Part shown: positions 51,524 through 61,043 of the stretch, in pieces
How the letters are laid out: each line of letters starts with the position of its first letter
Position numbering within the stretch: position 1 is the stretch's first letter
Assembly: GCF_900104965.1 (NCBI RefSeq)
Contig: NZ_LT629757.1
Coordinates: 3,410,001-3,474,000, forward strand
Reading direction: 5' to 3'
Source of the DNA: Nocardioides scoriae
GTDB taxonomy: Bacteria > Actinomycetota > Actinomycetes > Propionibacteriales > Nocardioidaceae
DNA length: 64,000 nucleotides
Program-made: the position numbers and the translations under genes
Notes under the pieces: generated by a model
Told to the model about the DNA's origin: nothing
The model's database searches: none
Seen by the model: the letters and a program-made list of their open reading frames with translations, nothing else

Positions 51524-52353
51524 CCCACGTGCGGCTCATGGGGGGCCTGGGCAACCAGCTGTTCCAGCTGGCAGCCGGGCTGCACCTCCAGCAGGAGCTC
51601 GGCCTCCCGGTGCGCTGGGACCGGTCGTGGTTCCGCGAGCCGGCCGCGGGGGACACCCACCGCCACCTCGAGCTCGACGGGGTCGTGCCACGTCGTCAGC
51701 TGAGCGGCGGGTCGCGGTGGGCCGCTCGGCTCGCCTGGTCCGGCCGCAACCCCCGGTTGCTCCGGGAGCGCGGCCCCCACCACGACCTGCTGGCCAGCAG
51801 CGAGGTGGACCGCCACTCGTGGCTGGAGGGCTACTTCCAGTTCGGCACCTACCCGGTCCAGGTCGAGGCGACGCTGGCCGAGCTGCTCCGACCTCGCCTG
51901 GGCGGTGCCGCCGGGCAGTGCGGCCCCGACGACGTCGCCGTCCACGTCCGGCTCGGCGACTACCACGCCAACCCCGTCACGCGACGCCACCACGGCCTGC
52001 TCGAGCCGGACTGGTTCAGGCGGGCGCTGGGGCTCGTCCCCGACGTCGGCGAGCGCCGGCTCGTGGTCTTCACCGACTCCCCGGACGTCTTCGAGGAGGA
52101 GTACGCCGCGTCCCTGCCCGGGCGCCACGTGGTCTCGCCGACCCAGACCGCCTGGGACACCCTGGACGAGATGAGCCGCTGCGGCACGATCGTGATGTCG
52201 AACAGCTCGCTGTCCTGGTGGGCGGCGTTCCTGGCCCGCACCCGGCACCCGGGTGGGGCCGAGGTCCTCCACCCGGTGCCGTGGTTCGCCGAGCCCGGGG
52301 CCGCCGACCAGCACATGCCCCTCGACTCCTGGACGGCGGTGCCCCGTGACTAG
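51520..52353 (+). CDS. GT11 alpha-1,2-fucosyltransferase
   Basis: This 277-residue enzyme has the three GT11 motifs intact: MGGLGNQLFQLAAG at about residues 7-20, VAVHVRLGDYHANP near 145 and IVMSNSSLSWWAAFLA near 223. GT11 enzymes transfer fucose from GDP-fucose, usually in alpha-1,2 linkage to galactose, forming an H-type structure. GDP-fucose can be made by gmd and fcl at 57.3-59.3 kb. The gene overlaps the GT6 gene by 4 bp and the following GT2 gene by 8 bp. Confidence 0.92.
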   Translation: MTHVRLMGGLGNQLFQLAAGLHLQQELGLPVRWDRSWFREPAAGDTHRHLELDGVVPRRQLSGGSRWAARLAWSGRNPRLLRERGPHHDLLASSEVDRHSWLEGYFQFGTYPVQVEATLAELLRPRLGGAAGQCGPDDVAVHVRLGDYHANPVTRRHHGLLEPDWFRRALGLVPDVGERRLVVFTDSPDVFEEEYAASLPGRHVVSPTQTAWDTLDEMSRCGTIVMSNSSLSWWAAFLARTRHPGGAEVLHPVPWFAEPGAADQHMPLDSWTAVPRD

Positions 52354-53260
52354 CCCGGGCCCTCGCGTCGAGGACCCGACCCACGTCGTCGTGGTGTGCA
52401 CGCGCAACCGGCCCGACGACATCGGCGTCGCCCTGGACTCGCTCGTGGGCCAGTCGCTCGCCCCCACGGAGGTGCTGGTCGTGGACTCGAGCGACGACAC
52501 CGCGACCGAGCGGGTGATCGGCGCACGGTCCTTCCCGTTCCCGGTGCGCTACCTGCACAGCGAGCCCGGGCTGACCCACCAGCGCAACGTCGGGGTCGCC
52601 GCCTCCTCCGCCGACGTCGTGCACTTCATCGACGACGACGTGGTGCTCGCGGACGACTACCTCCGGGAGGTGGTGCGCAGCTTCGTCACCGGAGGCCCGG
52701 ACGTCGTGGGCGTGGGAGGGCTGATCGCCTCCACCACGACGCGACGACCGCGGTGGTGGTGGCGGGCCGCCCTGGTCGACTCCCGTCGCCAGGGGTGCGT
52801 GCTGAGCTCCGGCGTCAACATCCTGGTGACCGAGCTGGCCGACGAGACCGACGTCGAGTGGCTCTCGGGCTGCTCGATGTCCTACCGCCGCCGGGTCTTC
52901 GACGAGCTCGCCTTCGACGAGGCGCTGCAGGGCTACGCCCTGATGGAGGACGTCGACTTCTCCTACGGCGCCGCGCGTCTGGGGCGCCTGGTGCTCAACC
53001 CGGCTGCTGGGCTCACCCACACGGTCTCCGACGTCGGCCGGTGGGACCACCACCGGCGGGTCACGGTCGGGGTGCACCGCCGGGGCTGGTTCGTCGAGAA
53101 GCACCTGCCCCGGCGGGCCCTGGTCGCGTTCGTGTGGAGCGTGGTGGCGGGGGCGGCCGTGCACGCGGTCCTCGGGGTCCTGACGCTCTCGCGCTGGCGG
53201 GTGCGGGTGGCCGGCTGGCAGCTGCAGGCGCTGGGCCAGTTCTTCCGCGGGCGTCGCTGA
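52346..53260 (+). CDS. Family 2 glycosyltransferase with C-terminal hydrophobic region
   Basis: This 304-residue GT2 enzyme has VVVVCTRNRPDDIGVALDSL near the start, FIDDDVVL (DDD motif) near residue 93, and DVEWLSGCSMSYRRRVFDE with LMEDVDFSYGAARLG (the ED-type catalytic base region). The last 60 residues form a membrane-associated helix pair (FVWSVVAGAAVHAVLGVLTL). It ends the plus-strand run and converges on the minus-strand GT genes with a 19-bp gap. Donor and acceptor are unknown. Confidence 0.9.
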   Translation: MTSPGPRVEDPTHVVVVCTRNRPDDIGVALDSLVGQSLAPTEVLVVDSSDDTATERVIGARSFPFPVRYLHSEPGLTHQRNVGVAASSADVVHFIDDDVVLADDYLREVVRSFVTGGPDVVGVGGLIASTTTRRPRWWWRAALVDSRRQGCVLSSGVNILVTELADETDVEWLSGCSMSYRRRVFDELAFDEALQGYALMEDVDFSYGAARLGRLVLNPAAGLTHTVSDVGRWDHHRRVTVGVHRRGWFVEKHLPRRALVAFVWSVVAGAAVHAVLGVLTLSRWRVRVAGWQLQALGQFFRGRR

Positions 53261-53279
53261 GGCGACGCACCCCGGCGGG

Positions 53280-54155
53280 TCAGCGCAGCCGGCCCACGAG
53301 GGTGCGGAGCTCCGCGCGCACCACCTGCTGGCGGGCGCGGGCCTCCGCGTCACCCCGTCGCGCGCGCCGCACCGACCCCCAGGCGCGGGCTCCGACCGCG
53401 AGCGCGACCCGTGCCCGTCCCCAGGGGTGTTCCTCGCGGGTGACGCTCGCCCAGGCGTCCGCGGCCCGACGGGCGCGGTCGAGCACCCACCCGAGCTCGC
53501 GGCGGTCGGGCGTCACGTCCTCCTGCGCCGCGGCTCCCGCGACGTGCCGGATGTCGGCACCTGCACGGCGCAGCCGGGTGAACAGCTCGGTGTCCTGCCC
53601 CATGCCCTGGGCGAAGGTCGCCGCGTAGCGGCACTCGGGCCGTGCCAGCACGGCTGCGGGGAGCAGGACGTTGCCGTCGCCCGACATCGGGACCCGGGCG
53701 CCGTCGGGGTGGTCCGGCCGTCGCCACGGCCAGCCGCCGGCAGCCCAGTCCGGCACGTCGAAGCCCAGGTCGGGCTGCACCGGACCGCTGAGGATGGCCT
53801 CCGGCCACCGTGCGTGGGCCCGCAGGAACGCCTGGTACCAGCCCGGCGCCGGAGCCTGGTCGTCGTCGAAGAAGACGAGCGCGACGACCGGACCGCCCAG
53901 CTCGCGGGCGAAGCCCAGCGCCCGGTTGCGTGCGTTGCCGACCCCGCGGCGCGGTTCGACGACGTAGGCGGCCCCGACGCTCTCCGCCACCGGGCGGGCC
54001 GAGCAGGACGGGTCGTTGTCGACCACCAGGAGCAGCGTGCGCACGTCGGCGGCCGCGGTCTGCTCGCCCACGGCGGCCAGCGTCCGGCGCAGCTGCTCGG
54101 GGCGCGCGTAGGTGCAGGTCGCCACCACGACCGTCCCCTGCTCCCCGGCCGTCAC
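53280..54155 (-). CDS. Family 2 glycosyltransferase
   Basis: This 291-residue GT2-like protein has TVVVATCTYARPEQLRRTLAAV at the start and LLLVVDNDPS. GVGNARNRALGFA and VFFDDDQAPAPGWY (DDD metal site near residue 90) follow, then a C-terminal helical region with MGQDTELFTRLRRAG. The GTG start overlaps the upstream GT4 stop by 4 bp. It is the last gene of the minus-strand glycan operon. Confidence 0.88.
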   Translation of the reverse strand: MTAGEQGTVVVATCTYARPEQLRRTLAAVGEQTAAADVRTLLLVVDNDPSCSARPVAESVGAAYVVEPRRGVGNARNRALGFARELGGPVVALVFFDDDQAPAPGWYQAFLRAHARWPEAILSGPVQPDLGFDVPDWAAGGWPWRRPDHPDGARVPMSGDGNVLLPAAVLARPECRYAATFAQGMGQDTELFTRLRRAGADIRHVAGAAAQEDVTPDRRELGWVLDRARRAADAWASVTREEHPWGRARVALAVGARAWGSVRRARRGDAEARARQQVVRAELRTLVGRLR

Positions 54156-55228
54156 GAGAGCGCCGCCTCGATGCCACCGGCGAAGCGCTCGACCATGTGG
54201 TCCAGCGAGTAGCGCGCGTGCGAGACGACGCAGCCCTCGCGCAGCCGTGCGACCCGATCGGGGTCGAGCAGCAGCTCCTCGACGGCAGCAGCGAACTGGT
54301 CCGGTGAGCCCTCGCCCGGGACCACGACGCCGTTGACGCCGTCGTCGAGGTACTCGATCTCGGGGCTGTGGTGCGGGTAGTCCGTCGTCACCAGGGGTGA
54401 TCGCGCGGCGAACGAGTCGATGACCGCCAGCCCGACCAGGCCTGGCATCAGCATCAGCGAGGCCCGGGCCACGACGTCGACCTTGGCCGGTCCGGTGAGC
54501 GGCCCGTGGCACTCCAGCCACGGGCTCCACGACGCGCGTTCCTCGACGAGGGGCCGCAGCGGGCCGTCGCCGACGACGTCGAGGTGGAAGCCCGGCACCC
54601 GCCGGGACAGTGCCTCACCGGCGTCGAGGAGCACCTCGACGCGCTTGTAGCGGTGGAGGGTGCCGACGAAGACGCACGTGGTCGGACGCTTCCCGGGCTC
54701 GGCGGGGTAGGCGTCGGTGTCGGTGCTGTTGTCGACGACGCAGATGCGGGAGGCGGGGAAGCCGGTGGCGCGCACGCGCGCGGCCGACCCCTCGGTGTAG
54801 GCGAACCACCAGTGGGGCGCGCGCGCCGTCCGGGCCTTGAACCGCTCGGCTGCGGAGCGCGCGTGGGCGGTCTGCAGGTTGGCCCCGTGACCCCAGAAGG
54901 CGAGGCGCTGCCGGCCCCGGGCCGCCCGGAGGAGCAGCGGGTAGTTCGCGAGCATCCGGTTGGCGTGCTCCACCACGACGAGGTCGGCCGCCCGGGTCCG
55001 CTGCCGGACCTGCTGCCACACCAGGCTCCCGGCAGGCGTCGCCACGTGACGGACCGGGACCCGCTCGGCCCAGGCCGACCCCTCGACCTGGCGGGACACC
55101 TCGGGGGTCACGACCGAGTGCAGCACGCGCAGTCGCACCCCGACCCCGGCCAGACGTCGGTCCAGCCGGTCGAAGAAGGCCACGCGGTAGTGGGGGAGGA
55201 CCTCCTGGACCACGGCCACCTCAGCCAC
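54152..55228 (-). CDS. Family 4 glycosyltransferase (GT-B)
   Basis: This 358-residue GT-B enzyme has a C-terminal GT1/GT4 domain with CVFVGTLHRYKRVEVLLDA near residue 185 and VVGDGPLRPLVEE near 225. LMLMPGLVGLAVIDSFAARSPLV, quoted for location, replaces the usual EGFGxxxxEA motif. The N-terminal half starts VAVVQEVLPHYRVAFFDRL. It overlaps the upstream GT4 gene by 8 bp. The altered donor-site motif (MPGLVGLAVIDSFA) may change donor preference. Confidence 0.87.
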   Translation of the reverse strand: MAEVAVVQEVLPHYRVAFFDRLDRRLAGVGVRLRVLHSVVTPEVSRQVEGSAWAERVPVRHVATPAGSLVWQQVRQRTRAADLVVVEHANRMLANYPLLLRAARGRQRLAFWGHGANLQTAHARSAAERFKARTARAPHWWFAYTEGSAARVRATGFPASRICVVDNSTDTDAYPAEPGKRPTTCVFVGTLHRYKRVEVLLDAGEALSRRVPGFHLDVVGDGPLRPLVEERASWSPWLECHGPLTGPAKVDVVARASLMLMPGLVGLAVIDSFAARSPLVTTDYPHHSPEIEYLDDGVNGVVVPGEGSPDQFAAAVEELLLDPDRVARLREGCVVSHARYSLDHMVERFAGGIEAALS

Positions 55229-56372
55229 GGGTGGCCACCCGGTGCGACCGGATCGCGTCGGCGTACACGTCGAGCAGCCCGCGGAGCCAGACCTCGGGGG
55301 AGAACGCCTCGCGGTGGCGTGCGGTCGCCGACGCGGAGCAGGCGTCCCACGACTGCTCGACCCGCTCGAGCGCCGCGGCGACCTGCGTCGGCTCGTGGTA
55401 GACCAGCCCCGTGCCGTGGCGCTCGACGTCGTCGGCCACGGAGCTGCCTGCGGCCGCGACCACGGGCACACCGTGGGCCAGGGCCTCGGCGTACACCAGG
55501 GGCGAGCCCTCCAGCCACACGCTGGGGAACACCAGCCCGCGGGCCCGGCCCAGGATCCCGGACACGGCCGACGTCGGCACCGACCCGTGCACGCGCACGC
55601 CCGGGGGAGCCAGCTGCACCACGCGGTCGCGCAGCGGGCCGTCACCGTAGACGTCGAGGGCGTGGGCGGCCGGCCAGTGGGGCAGCACCTGGTCGAGCCC
55701 CTTCTCGGCGCTCAGCCGGCCGAGGTAGACCCAGCCCTCCCGGGGGACCCGCGGGTCGCGGGCCTCGGGCCGCGGGACGAAGTTGGGGAGGCAGCGCAGC
55801 TTCTCGGGGGCGACGCCCAGGTCCGAGAACGTTCGGCGCGCCACCTCGGAGAGCACGATCACCCGGGTGCTGCGACGCACCAGCGCGGTGTCCTCCGCCG
55901 GGCGCCGGGTGGCGATCGCCAGCGGGACGGAGGCGAGCCGTGACCCGCGGTAGCAGGCGTGCCGCACGGCCGACAGCGACGTCCCCCGCGGGCAGTCGTC
56001 GCACGGCCGGCCGTCGCGGGTCAGGGTGCCGGCGGCACAGACGCTCCTGAAGTTGTGCAGGGTGGTCACCAGCGGCCCGGTCCAGGTGGACAGCCACCGC
56101 CGGCCCCAGTTGGGGAACAGGTTGTGCACGTGGACGACGTCCGGGCCGAAGGCGTGCAGGGCCCGGACGGGAGACGGCCCGACGCCGGTGGCCGTGCTGG
56201 CGCCGGCTCGCACGGCGTACCCGGGCCGGGAGCGCAGGTCGTCCGTGCGCCGTGCCACCACCAGCACCTCGTGGCCCGACCGGCGCAGCAGCGTCGCCTG
56301 CTGGTCGACGGCGGTGTTCTCGCCGCTGGGCTGGTCCTCGCCGTAGTAGCTGTGCACGAGAGCGACCCGCAT
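55221..56372 (-). CDS. Family 4 glycosyltransferase (GT-B)
   Basis: This 383-residue GT4 enzyme begins MRVALVHSYYGEDQPSGENTAV. Its N-terminal domain has VVHVHNLFPNW and a Cys-rich loop CAAGTLTRDGRPCDDCPRG typical of polysaccharide GT4s. Its donor domain has WVYLGRLSAEKGLDQVLP, DVYGDGPLRDRV and FPSVWLEGSPLVYAEALAHGVPVV (the E-x7-E motif). The ATG overlaps the stop of the TagA-like gene by one base. It acts in the cytoplasm on lipid-linked intermediates; sugar specificity is unknown. Confidence 0.9.
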   Translation of the reverse strand: MRVALVHSYYGEDQPSGENTAVDQQATLLRRSGHEVLVVARRTDDLRSRPGYAVRAGASTATGVGPSPVRALHAFGPDVVHVHNLFPNWGRRWLSTWTGPLVTTLHNFRSVCAAGTLTRDGRPCDDCPRGTSLSAVRHACYRGSRLASVPLAIATRRPAEDTALVRRSTRVIVLSEVARRTFSDLGVAPEKLRCLPNFVPRPEARDPRVPREGWVYLGRLSAEKGLDQVLPHWPAAHALDVYGDGPLRDRVVQLAPPGVRVHGSVPTSAVSGILGRARGLVFPSVWLEGSPLVYAEALAHGVPVVAAAGSSVADDVERHGTGLVYHEPTQVAAALERVEQSWDACSASATARHREAFSPEVWLRGLLDVYADAIRSHRVATRG

Positions 56373-57118
56373 CAGCGCCGCCGGTCGCGCGCCACGCCGA
56401 GCAGGAAGCGCACGTGGCCCACGCTGTAGCGGTGCCACAGCCGCCGGGGCTCGTGCGCGAGGCGGAACACCCACTCGAGCCCGGTCCCGCGCAGCCACCG
56501 CGGCGCCTCCCGAGCGGTGCCCGCCCAGAAGTCGAAGGCAGCGCCGACGGGGACGACGGGGACGTCCAGCAGCTCGCCCAGGGCCGGCACGACGTGGTCC
56601 TGTCGCGGGGTGCCGAGTCCGATCCACAGGACCTGTGCCCCGGCGTCCCGCACCCGGTCGGCGAGCTGCTCGAGGGCCTCGTCGTCCACCGGGCCGAAGG
56701 GCGGGCTCTCGGTGCCGACGACGGACGCTCCCGGGTAGGCCTCCACCAGCCGCTCCGCCATGAGCTCGGCCACGCCGGGCCCGGCCCCCCAGAAGAAGTG
56801 GCTCACCTGGCGGGCGCGGCCGCGGTCGACCACCTCGCCGACGAGGTCCGGGCCCCGCACCGGGCCTCGGGTCCCCTGGTGCCGGCCCAGCCAGGCCGCC
56901 GGCGCGCCGTCGGGGAGGTTGAGGTCACCGGCGTCCAGGGACGACCGCAGCCGGTCGTCGCGCTCGACCAGGGAGAGGGTGAAGGCGTTGCACAGGTGCA
57001 CCTGGAGGCCTCGTCCGGCGATCGCCGCCTCCACGATGATCTCGGCGCCCCGCCCCAGGGTCGCGGCGTGGAGCTCCACGCCGCAGACCGTGTAGGTGGG
57101 AGCGAGATCGACCGGCAT
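56372..57118 (-). CDS. WecG/TagA/CpsF family (GT26) glycosyltransferase
   Basis: This 248-residue protein has the GT26 signatures LCNAFTLSLVERD, LNLPDGAPAAWLG (the conserved D-G with catalytic aspartate) and VLWIGLGTPRQDHVVP. GAAFDFWAGTAREAPRWLRGTGLEWVFRL, quoted for location, makes up the C-terminal membrane-binding part. Members add a second sugar such as ManNAc or ManNAcA to undecaprenyl-PP-GlcNAc. It is first in the minus-strand operon and divergent from gmd across 140 bp, so a shared promoter region controls both halves. Confidence 0.92.
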   Translation of the reverse strand: MPVDLAPTYTVCGVELHAATLGRGAEIIVEAAIAGRGLQVHLCNAFTLSLVERDDRLRSSLDAGDLNLPDGAPAAWLGRHQGTRGPVRGPDLVGEVVDRGRARQVSHFFWGAGPGVAELMAERLVEAYPGASVVGTESPPFGPVDDEALEQLADRVRDAGAQVLWIGLGTPRQDHVVPALGELLDVPVVPVGAAFDFWAGTAREAPRWLRGTGLEWVFRLAHEPRRLWHRYSVGHVRFLLGVARDRRR

Positions 57119-57258
57119 CAGCTGGTCCTCCTTTTTCGTGACGATCTGAGGGTATCCGCCCGGGGATGGTGTGAGTCGGTGCCGTACCGACCCTCCTGGT
57201 GGGGGAGGATGGGACTCGGCTGGGGCAGGTCGTGCCGCCGGCCCGTCGGCGAAGGGAC

Positions 57259-58305
57259 ATGTCAGTGGCGACCAAGGCCCTCATCACGGGGATCACGGGC
57301 CAGGACGGCTCCTACCTGGCCGAGCTGCTGCTGGGCAAGGGATACGAGGTCCACGGGCTCATCCGCCGCGCCTCGACCTTCAACACGCACCGCATCGACC
57401 ACCTCTACCTCGACCCGCACGACAGCGACAACCGGCTGCACCTGCACTACGGCGACCTGTCCGACGGGGCGCGGCTGGTCACGCTGATGCACGAGATCGA
57501 CCCCGACGAGGTCTACAACCTCGCGGCGCAGTCGCACGTGCGGGTCAGCTTCGACGAGCCCGAGCACACCGGCGACACCACCGGCATCGGCGCCATGCGG
57601 CTGCTCGAGGCGGTGCGGGTCGCCGGCGTGAAGTGCCGCTACTACCAGGCCTCCAGCTCGGAGATGTTCGGGGCGACCCCGCCGCCGCAGCACGAGGGCA
57701 CCCCGTTCCACCCGCGCTCGCCGTACGGCGCCGCGAAGGTCTACGCCTACTGGGTGGCCCGCAACTACCGCGAGGCCTACGGCCTGTTCGCCGTCAACGG
57801 CATCCTGTTCAACCACGAGTCGCCGCGCCGGGGCGAGACCTTCGTGACGCGCAAGATCACCCGGGCCGTCGCCCGGATCCAGGCCGGGGTCGAGAGGGAC
57901 CTCTACCTCGGCAACCTGGACGCCGTGCGCGACTGGGGCTACGCGCCGGAGTACGTCGAGGGCATGTGGCGGATGCTCCAGGCCGACGAGCCGGAGGACT
58001 TCGTGCTGGCCACGGGAGGCAACTTCACGGTGCGCGACTTCGTCGTGACGGCGTTCGAGCACGCCGGCCTCGACTGGGAGGCGCACGTGAAGTTCGACGA
58101 GCGCTACCTGCGCCCCTCCGAGGTGGACGCGCTGGTCGGCGACGCGAGCAAGGCCCAGGACAAGCTGGGCTGGAAGGCGCAGGTCGACACCGCCCAGCTC
58201 GCCCGCATCATGGTCGACGCCGACATCGAGGCGCTGCGGCACGAGGGCGGCTCCTGGATCGACCACCCGGCGCTGCCCGGCTGGCCCACGATCGACGTCC
58301 GGTGA
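57259..58305 (+). CDS. gmd: GDP-mannose 4,6-dehydratase
   Basis: This 348-residue SDR-fold enzyme converts GDP-mannose to GDP-4-keto-6-deoxymannose, the first step to GDP-fucose. The NADP motif is [16 protein letters not shown], the SASSSEMFG-type ASSSEMFG lies near residue 133, and the catalytic Tyr/Lys lie in [29 protein letters not shown] and [13 protein letters not shown] are Gmd-specific. GAAGGGAC precedes the ATG. Its stop overlaps the fcl start (GTGA), so the two GDP-fucose enzymes are made together. Confidence 0.97.
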   Translation: MSVATKALITGITGQDGSYLAELLLGKGYEVHGLIRRASTFNTHRIDHLYLDPHDSDNRLHLHYGDLSDGARLVTLMHEIDPDEVYNLAAQSHVRVSFDEPEHTGDTTGIGAMRLLEAVRVAGVKCRYYQASSSEMFGATPPPQHEGTPFHPRSPYGAAKVYAYWVARNYREAYGLFAVNGILFNHESPRRGETFVTRKITRAVARIQAGVERDLYLGNLDAVRDWGYAPEYVEGMWRMLQADEPEDFVLATGGNFTVRDFVVTAFEHAGLDWEAHVKFDERYLRPSEVDALVGDASKAQDKLGWKAQVDTAQLARIMVDADIEALRHEGGSWIDHPALPGWPTIDVR

Positions 58306-59282
58306 GCGAGCAGCCGGACTTCCGGCCGGGCCCCCTCGACCGGTCGGCCACGACGTACGTCGCCGGGCACCGCGGCCTGGTCGGGTCGGCGATCTGGCGC
58401 ACCCTGGAGGCCGAGGGCTTCACCGACCTGGTCGGTCGTGGCTCCGACGAGCTCGACCTCAAGGACCGGTCGGCCGTCCTCGCCTTCTTCGAGGAGACCC
58501 GTCCGCGCCACGTCGTCCTCGCGGCGGCGAAGGTGGGCGGCATCCTGGCCAACAGCACCTACCCGGCCGACTTCCTGTCGGAGAACCTGCAGATCCAGGT
58601 CAACGTCATGGACGCGGCGCTGGCCCAGGGGGTGGAGCGGCTGCTGTTCCTGGGGTCGTCGTGCATCTACCCCAAGCTGGCCGAGCAGCCCATCACCGAG
58701 GACAGCCTGCTCACCGGGCACCTCGAGCCCACCAACGACGCCTACGCGATCGCCAAGATCGCCGGGATCCTCCAGGTGCAGTCGGTGCGTCGCCAGCACG
58801 GCCTGCCGTGGATCTCCGCGATGCCGACCAACCTCTACGGCCCCGGTGACAACTTCTCGCCGACGGGCTCCCACGTGCTGCCCGCCCTGATCCGCCGCTA
58901 CGACGAGGCGGCCCGGTCGGGAGCGGAGTCGGTGACCAACTGGGGGACCGGGGCGCCGCGGCGCGAGTTCCTCCACGTCGACGACATGGCGGCGGCCTGC
59001 CTGCACCTGCTGGAGCACTACGACGGCCCCGAGCAGGTCAACGTCGGCACCGGACGCGACGCCACGATCGCCGAGATCGCCGGGTACGTCGCCGAGGCCG
59101 TGGGCTTCGAGGGGTTGACCGAGTGGGACACCTCCAAGCCCGACGGCACCCCGCAGAAGCTGCTCGACGTCAGCAAGCTCGCGGCCGCGGGGTGGACCTC
59201 GCAGATCGGCCTGCGGGAGGGCATCGCCTCGACCGTGGCGTGGTACCGCGAGCACGTCGGGCACCTGCGAGAGGCCGGCTGA
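58302..59282 (+). CDS. fcl: GDP-L-fucose synthase
   Basis: This 326-residue epimerase-reductase turns GDP-4-keto-6-deoxymannose into GDP-L-fucose. It has [12 protein letters not shown] for [19 protein letters not shown] with catalytic cysteine and serine, and [12 protein letters not shown] with the Tyr/Lys pair. [14 protein letters not shown] is the Fcl hallmark. With gmd it supplies the donor for the GT11 fucosyltransferases encoded 5-12 kb away in the same locus. The GTG start is coupled to gmd by 4 bp. Confidence 0.97.
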   Translation: MSEQPDFRPGPLDRSATTYVAGHRGLVGSAIWRTLEAEGFTDLVGRGSDELDLKDRSAVLAFFEETRPRHVVLAAAKVGGILANSTYPADFLSENLQIQVNVMDAALAQGVERLLFLGSSCIYPKLAEQPITEDSLLTGHLEPTNDAYAIAKIAGILQVQSVRRQHGLPWISAMPTNLYGPGDNFSPTGSHVLPALIRRYDEAARSGAESVTNWGTGAPRREFLHVDDMAAACLHLLEHYDGPEQVNVGTGRDATIAEIAGYVAEAVGFEGLTEWDTSKPDGTPQKLLDVSKLAAAGWTSQIGLREGIASTVAWYREHVGHLREAG

Positions 59283-59743
59283 TCGACCTCGGGCCGGACC
59301 GGCGGCGGCTGTGGTCGGGGGCCGCCTGGGTCGCGCTCACGGCGTACGCCGCGCTGCTGCTGGTCGTGCTGTTCTCGCCGACCTCGACCCTGCAGTCCGA
59401 CCTCGTGGTGCGGCTCTCCGACCGCCTGGCCACGGTGCTGCCGCCCGCGTGGGTCACCTACACGCGCATGGAGGTGGTGATGAACGCCGTCATCATCATG
59501 CCGCTGTCGTTCCTGGGGTCGATCGCGGTGAGGCGGTGGCGCTGGCAGGACTGGACGGCGTACGGCCTGCTGGGGGCGATGGTCGTCGAGGTGGCCCAGG
59601 GCCTGCTGCTGCCCGACCGCGAGCCGGCGTTCAGCGACGTCGTGGCCAACGCCCTCGGGGCGGCCGGGGGCGCCCTGGCCCACGCCGTCCTGGCCGGCCT
59701 GGTGGGGACGCTCAGCCGGACGAGGTCTCGAGCGGCACGGTGA
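59240..59743 (+). CDS. VanZ-like membrane protein
   Basis: This is a small membrane protein with four predicted helices. The VanZ pattern reads [66 protein letters not shown] (quoted for location). The conserved D near the third helix and N in the fourth are kept. Some VanZ relatives give low-level glycopeptide tolerance, but the general function is unknown. The start is uncertain: GTG 59240 overlaps fcl by 43 bp, and no better start lies before the first helix. It also overlaps the convergent dtd end by 32 bp. Confidence 0.75.
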   Translation: MVPRARRAPARGRLIDLGPDRRRLWSGAAWVALTAYAALLLVVLFSPTSTLQSDLVVRLSDRLATVLPPAWVTYTRMEVVMNAVIIMPLSFLGSIAVRRWRWQDWTAYGLLGAMVVEVAQGLLLPDREPAFSDVVANALGAAGGALAHAVLAGLVGTLSRTRSRAAR

Positions 59744-60146
59744 AGGGGCCGTCGTTGACCAGCTCGACGGCCATCTCGGCGCCGAAGACGCCGGTCTCCA
59801 CGTGGGTGCCGAGCGCGCGCAGCCCCTCGCACACGGCGTCGTAGAGCGGCTGCGACACCTCACCGGGTGCGGCGGCCTGCCAGGTGGGCCGCCGGCCCTT
59901 CCGGGCGTCGCCGTACAGCGTGAACTGGCTGACGACCAGGACGGGCGCCCCGGCGTCGGCCACCGAGCGCTCGTCGCGCAGGATCCTCAGGTCGCGGACC
60001 TTGCGCACCATCCACGCGACCTCCTCGGGGCCGTCGTCGTGGGTGACGCCCAGCAGGACGAGCAGGCCGGGCTCGTCGATGCGGCCGACCACCTCGCCGT
60101 CGACCGCGACCGAGGCGCGGGTGACGCGCTGGAGGACCGCGCGCAC
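59712..60146 (-). CDS. dtd: D-aminoacyl-tRNA deacylase
   Basis: This 144-residue protein has both DTD active-site motifs: SQFTLYGD near residue 79 and NDGPFT near 134, with the start [21 protein letters not shown]. It removes D-amino acids wrongly attached to tRNA. The GTG start lies one base after the stop of the BKACE gene, so the two are probably co-transcribed. Length matches the family closely. Confidence 0.96.
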   Translation of the reverse strand: MRAVLQRVTRASVAVDGEVVGRIDEPGLLVLLGVTHDDGPEEVAWMVRKVRDLRILRDERSVADAGAPVLVVSQFTLYGDARKGRRPTWQAAAPGEVSQPLYDAVCEGLRALGTHVETGVFGAEMAVELVNDGPFTVPLETSSG

Positions 60147-60147
60147 C

Positions 60148-60969
60148 TCAGGACATCCCGAGGAGCGTGCGCGCCTCGGCAGGCGTCATGGGGGAGCGCT
60201 GGGCGATCCGGCCGAGCTCGACGACCCGGTCGACGAGCTGCTCGTTGTGCTCCACGGGCACCCCCTTGGCCAGGGTCAGCACGTCCTCCATGCCGACGCG
60301 CAGGTGGCCGCCCTTGGAGAGCGAGGCCAGCGCGACGCTCAGGGTCGAGCGCCCGATGCCGGTCGCGGCCCAGCTCGTCGTGGCCGCCGGCAGCGCCGCC
60401 ACGGCCGCCACCAGGGCGTCGGCGGTGCCGGGCATGCCGCCGGGGACGCCCATGACCAGGTCGACGTGGACCCGGCCGCCGTGCGGGAGGCCGTGCCGGT
60501 CGAGCAGCCGGTGCAGCGAGGCGACCTGGCCCAGGTCGAACAGCTCGAACTCCGGCACCACGCCGCGTTCCTGGCTGAGCTGGTAGAGGTCGCAGACGAA
60601 GGGCCAGGGGTTGAGGAAGACGTCGTCGCCGAAGTTGGTGGTGCCCATCGTGAGGCTGCAGGAGTCGGGCTCGGCGTCCAGCACGGCCAGGCGCGCGTCG
60701 AGGGGGTCATGGACCGATCCTCCGGTCGAGAGCTGCACCACGAGGTCGGTGGCCTCGTGCAGCGCCTGCACGGTGTCGCGCAGCCGGGTCGGGTCGAGCG
60801 TGGGCCGGTGCTCGTCGTCGCGGATGTGGACGTGCACCATGGCGGCGCCGGCGGCCTCGCAGCGGCGGGCCGTGTCGACCAGCTCCTCGAGCGTCGTCGG
60901 CAGCTGGGGGCAGTCGGCCTTGGTGGTCTCGGCCCCCGTCGGGGCCACGGTGATGAGCAGGTCTCCCAT
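60148..60969 (-). CDS. BKACE-family beta-keto acid cleavage enzyme (DUF849)
   Basis: This 273-residue TIM-barrel protein has the BKACE/DUF849 pattern: [17 protein letters not shown] at the start, [15 protein letters not shown] with the zinc-binding H-x-H at about residues 47-49, [20 protein letters not shown] and [21 protein letters not shown]. These enzymes condense a beta-keto acid with acetyl-CoA, as in the lysine-fermentation enzyme Kce, but most members have other beta-keto acid substrates. The substrate cannot be assigned here. Confidence 0.9.
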   Translation of the reverse strand: MGDLLITVAPTGAETTKADCPQLPTTLEELVDTARRCEAAGAAMVHVHIRDDEHRPTLDPTRLRDTVQALHEATDLVVQLSTGGSVHDPLDARLAVLDAEPDSCSLTMGTTNFGDDVFLNPWPFVCDLYQLSQERGVVPEFELFDLGQVASLHRLLDRHGLPHGGRVHVDLVMGVPGGMPGTADALVAAVAALPAATTSWAATGIGRSTLSVALASLSKGGHLRVGMEDVLTLAKGVPVEHNEQLVDRVVELGRIAQRSPMTPAEARTLLGMS

Positions 60970-61043
60970 GGCCAGACCCTAGGGCGAGCGCCGGCGCGCC
61001 TAGACTCGGGGCCGACCTCCCGCCGACCCGAAGGTAGCCGTCG

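Noticed and set aside
55821-55836. GTCCGAGAACGTTCGG, similar to the palindromic element core
   Set aside because: It lies inside the GT4 coding region (encodes part of a conserved segment), has one inserted base and no complementary arm nearby.
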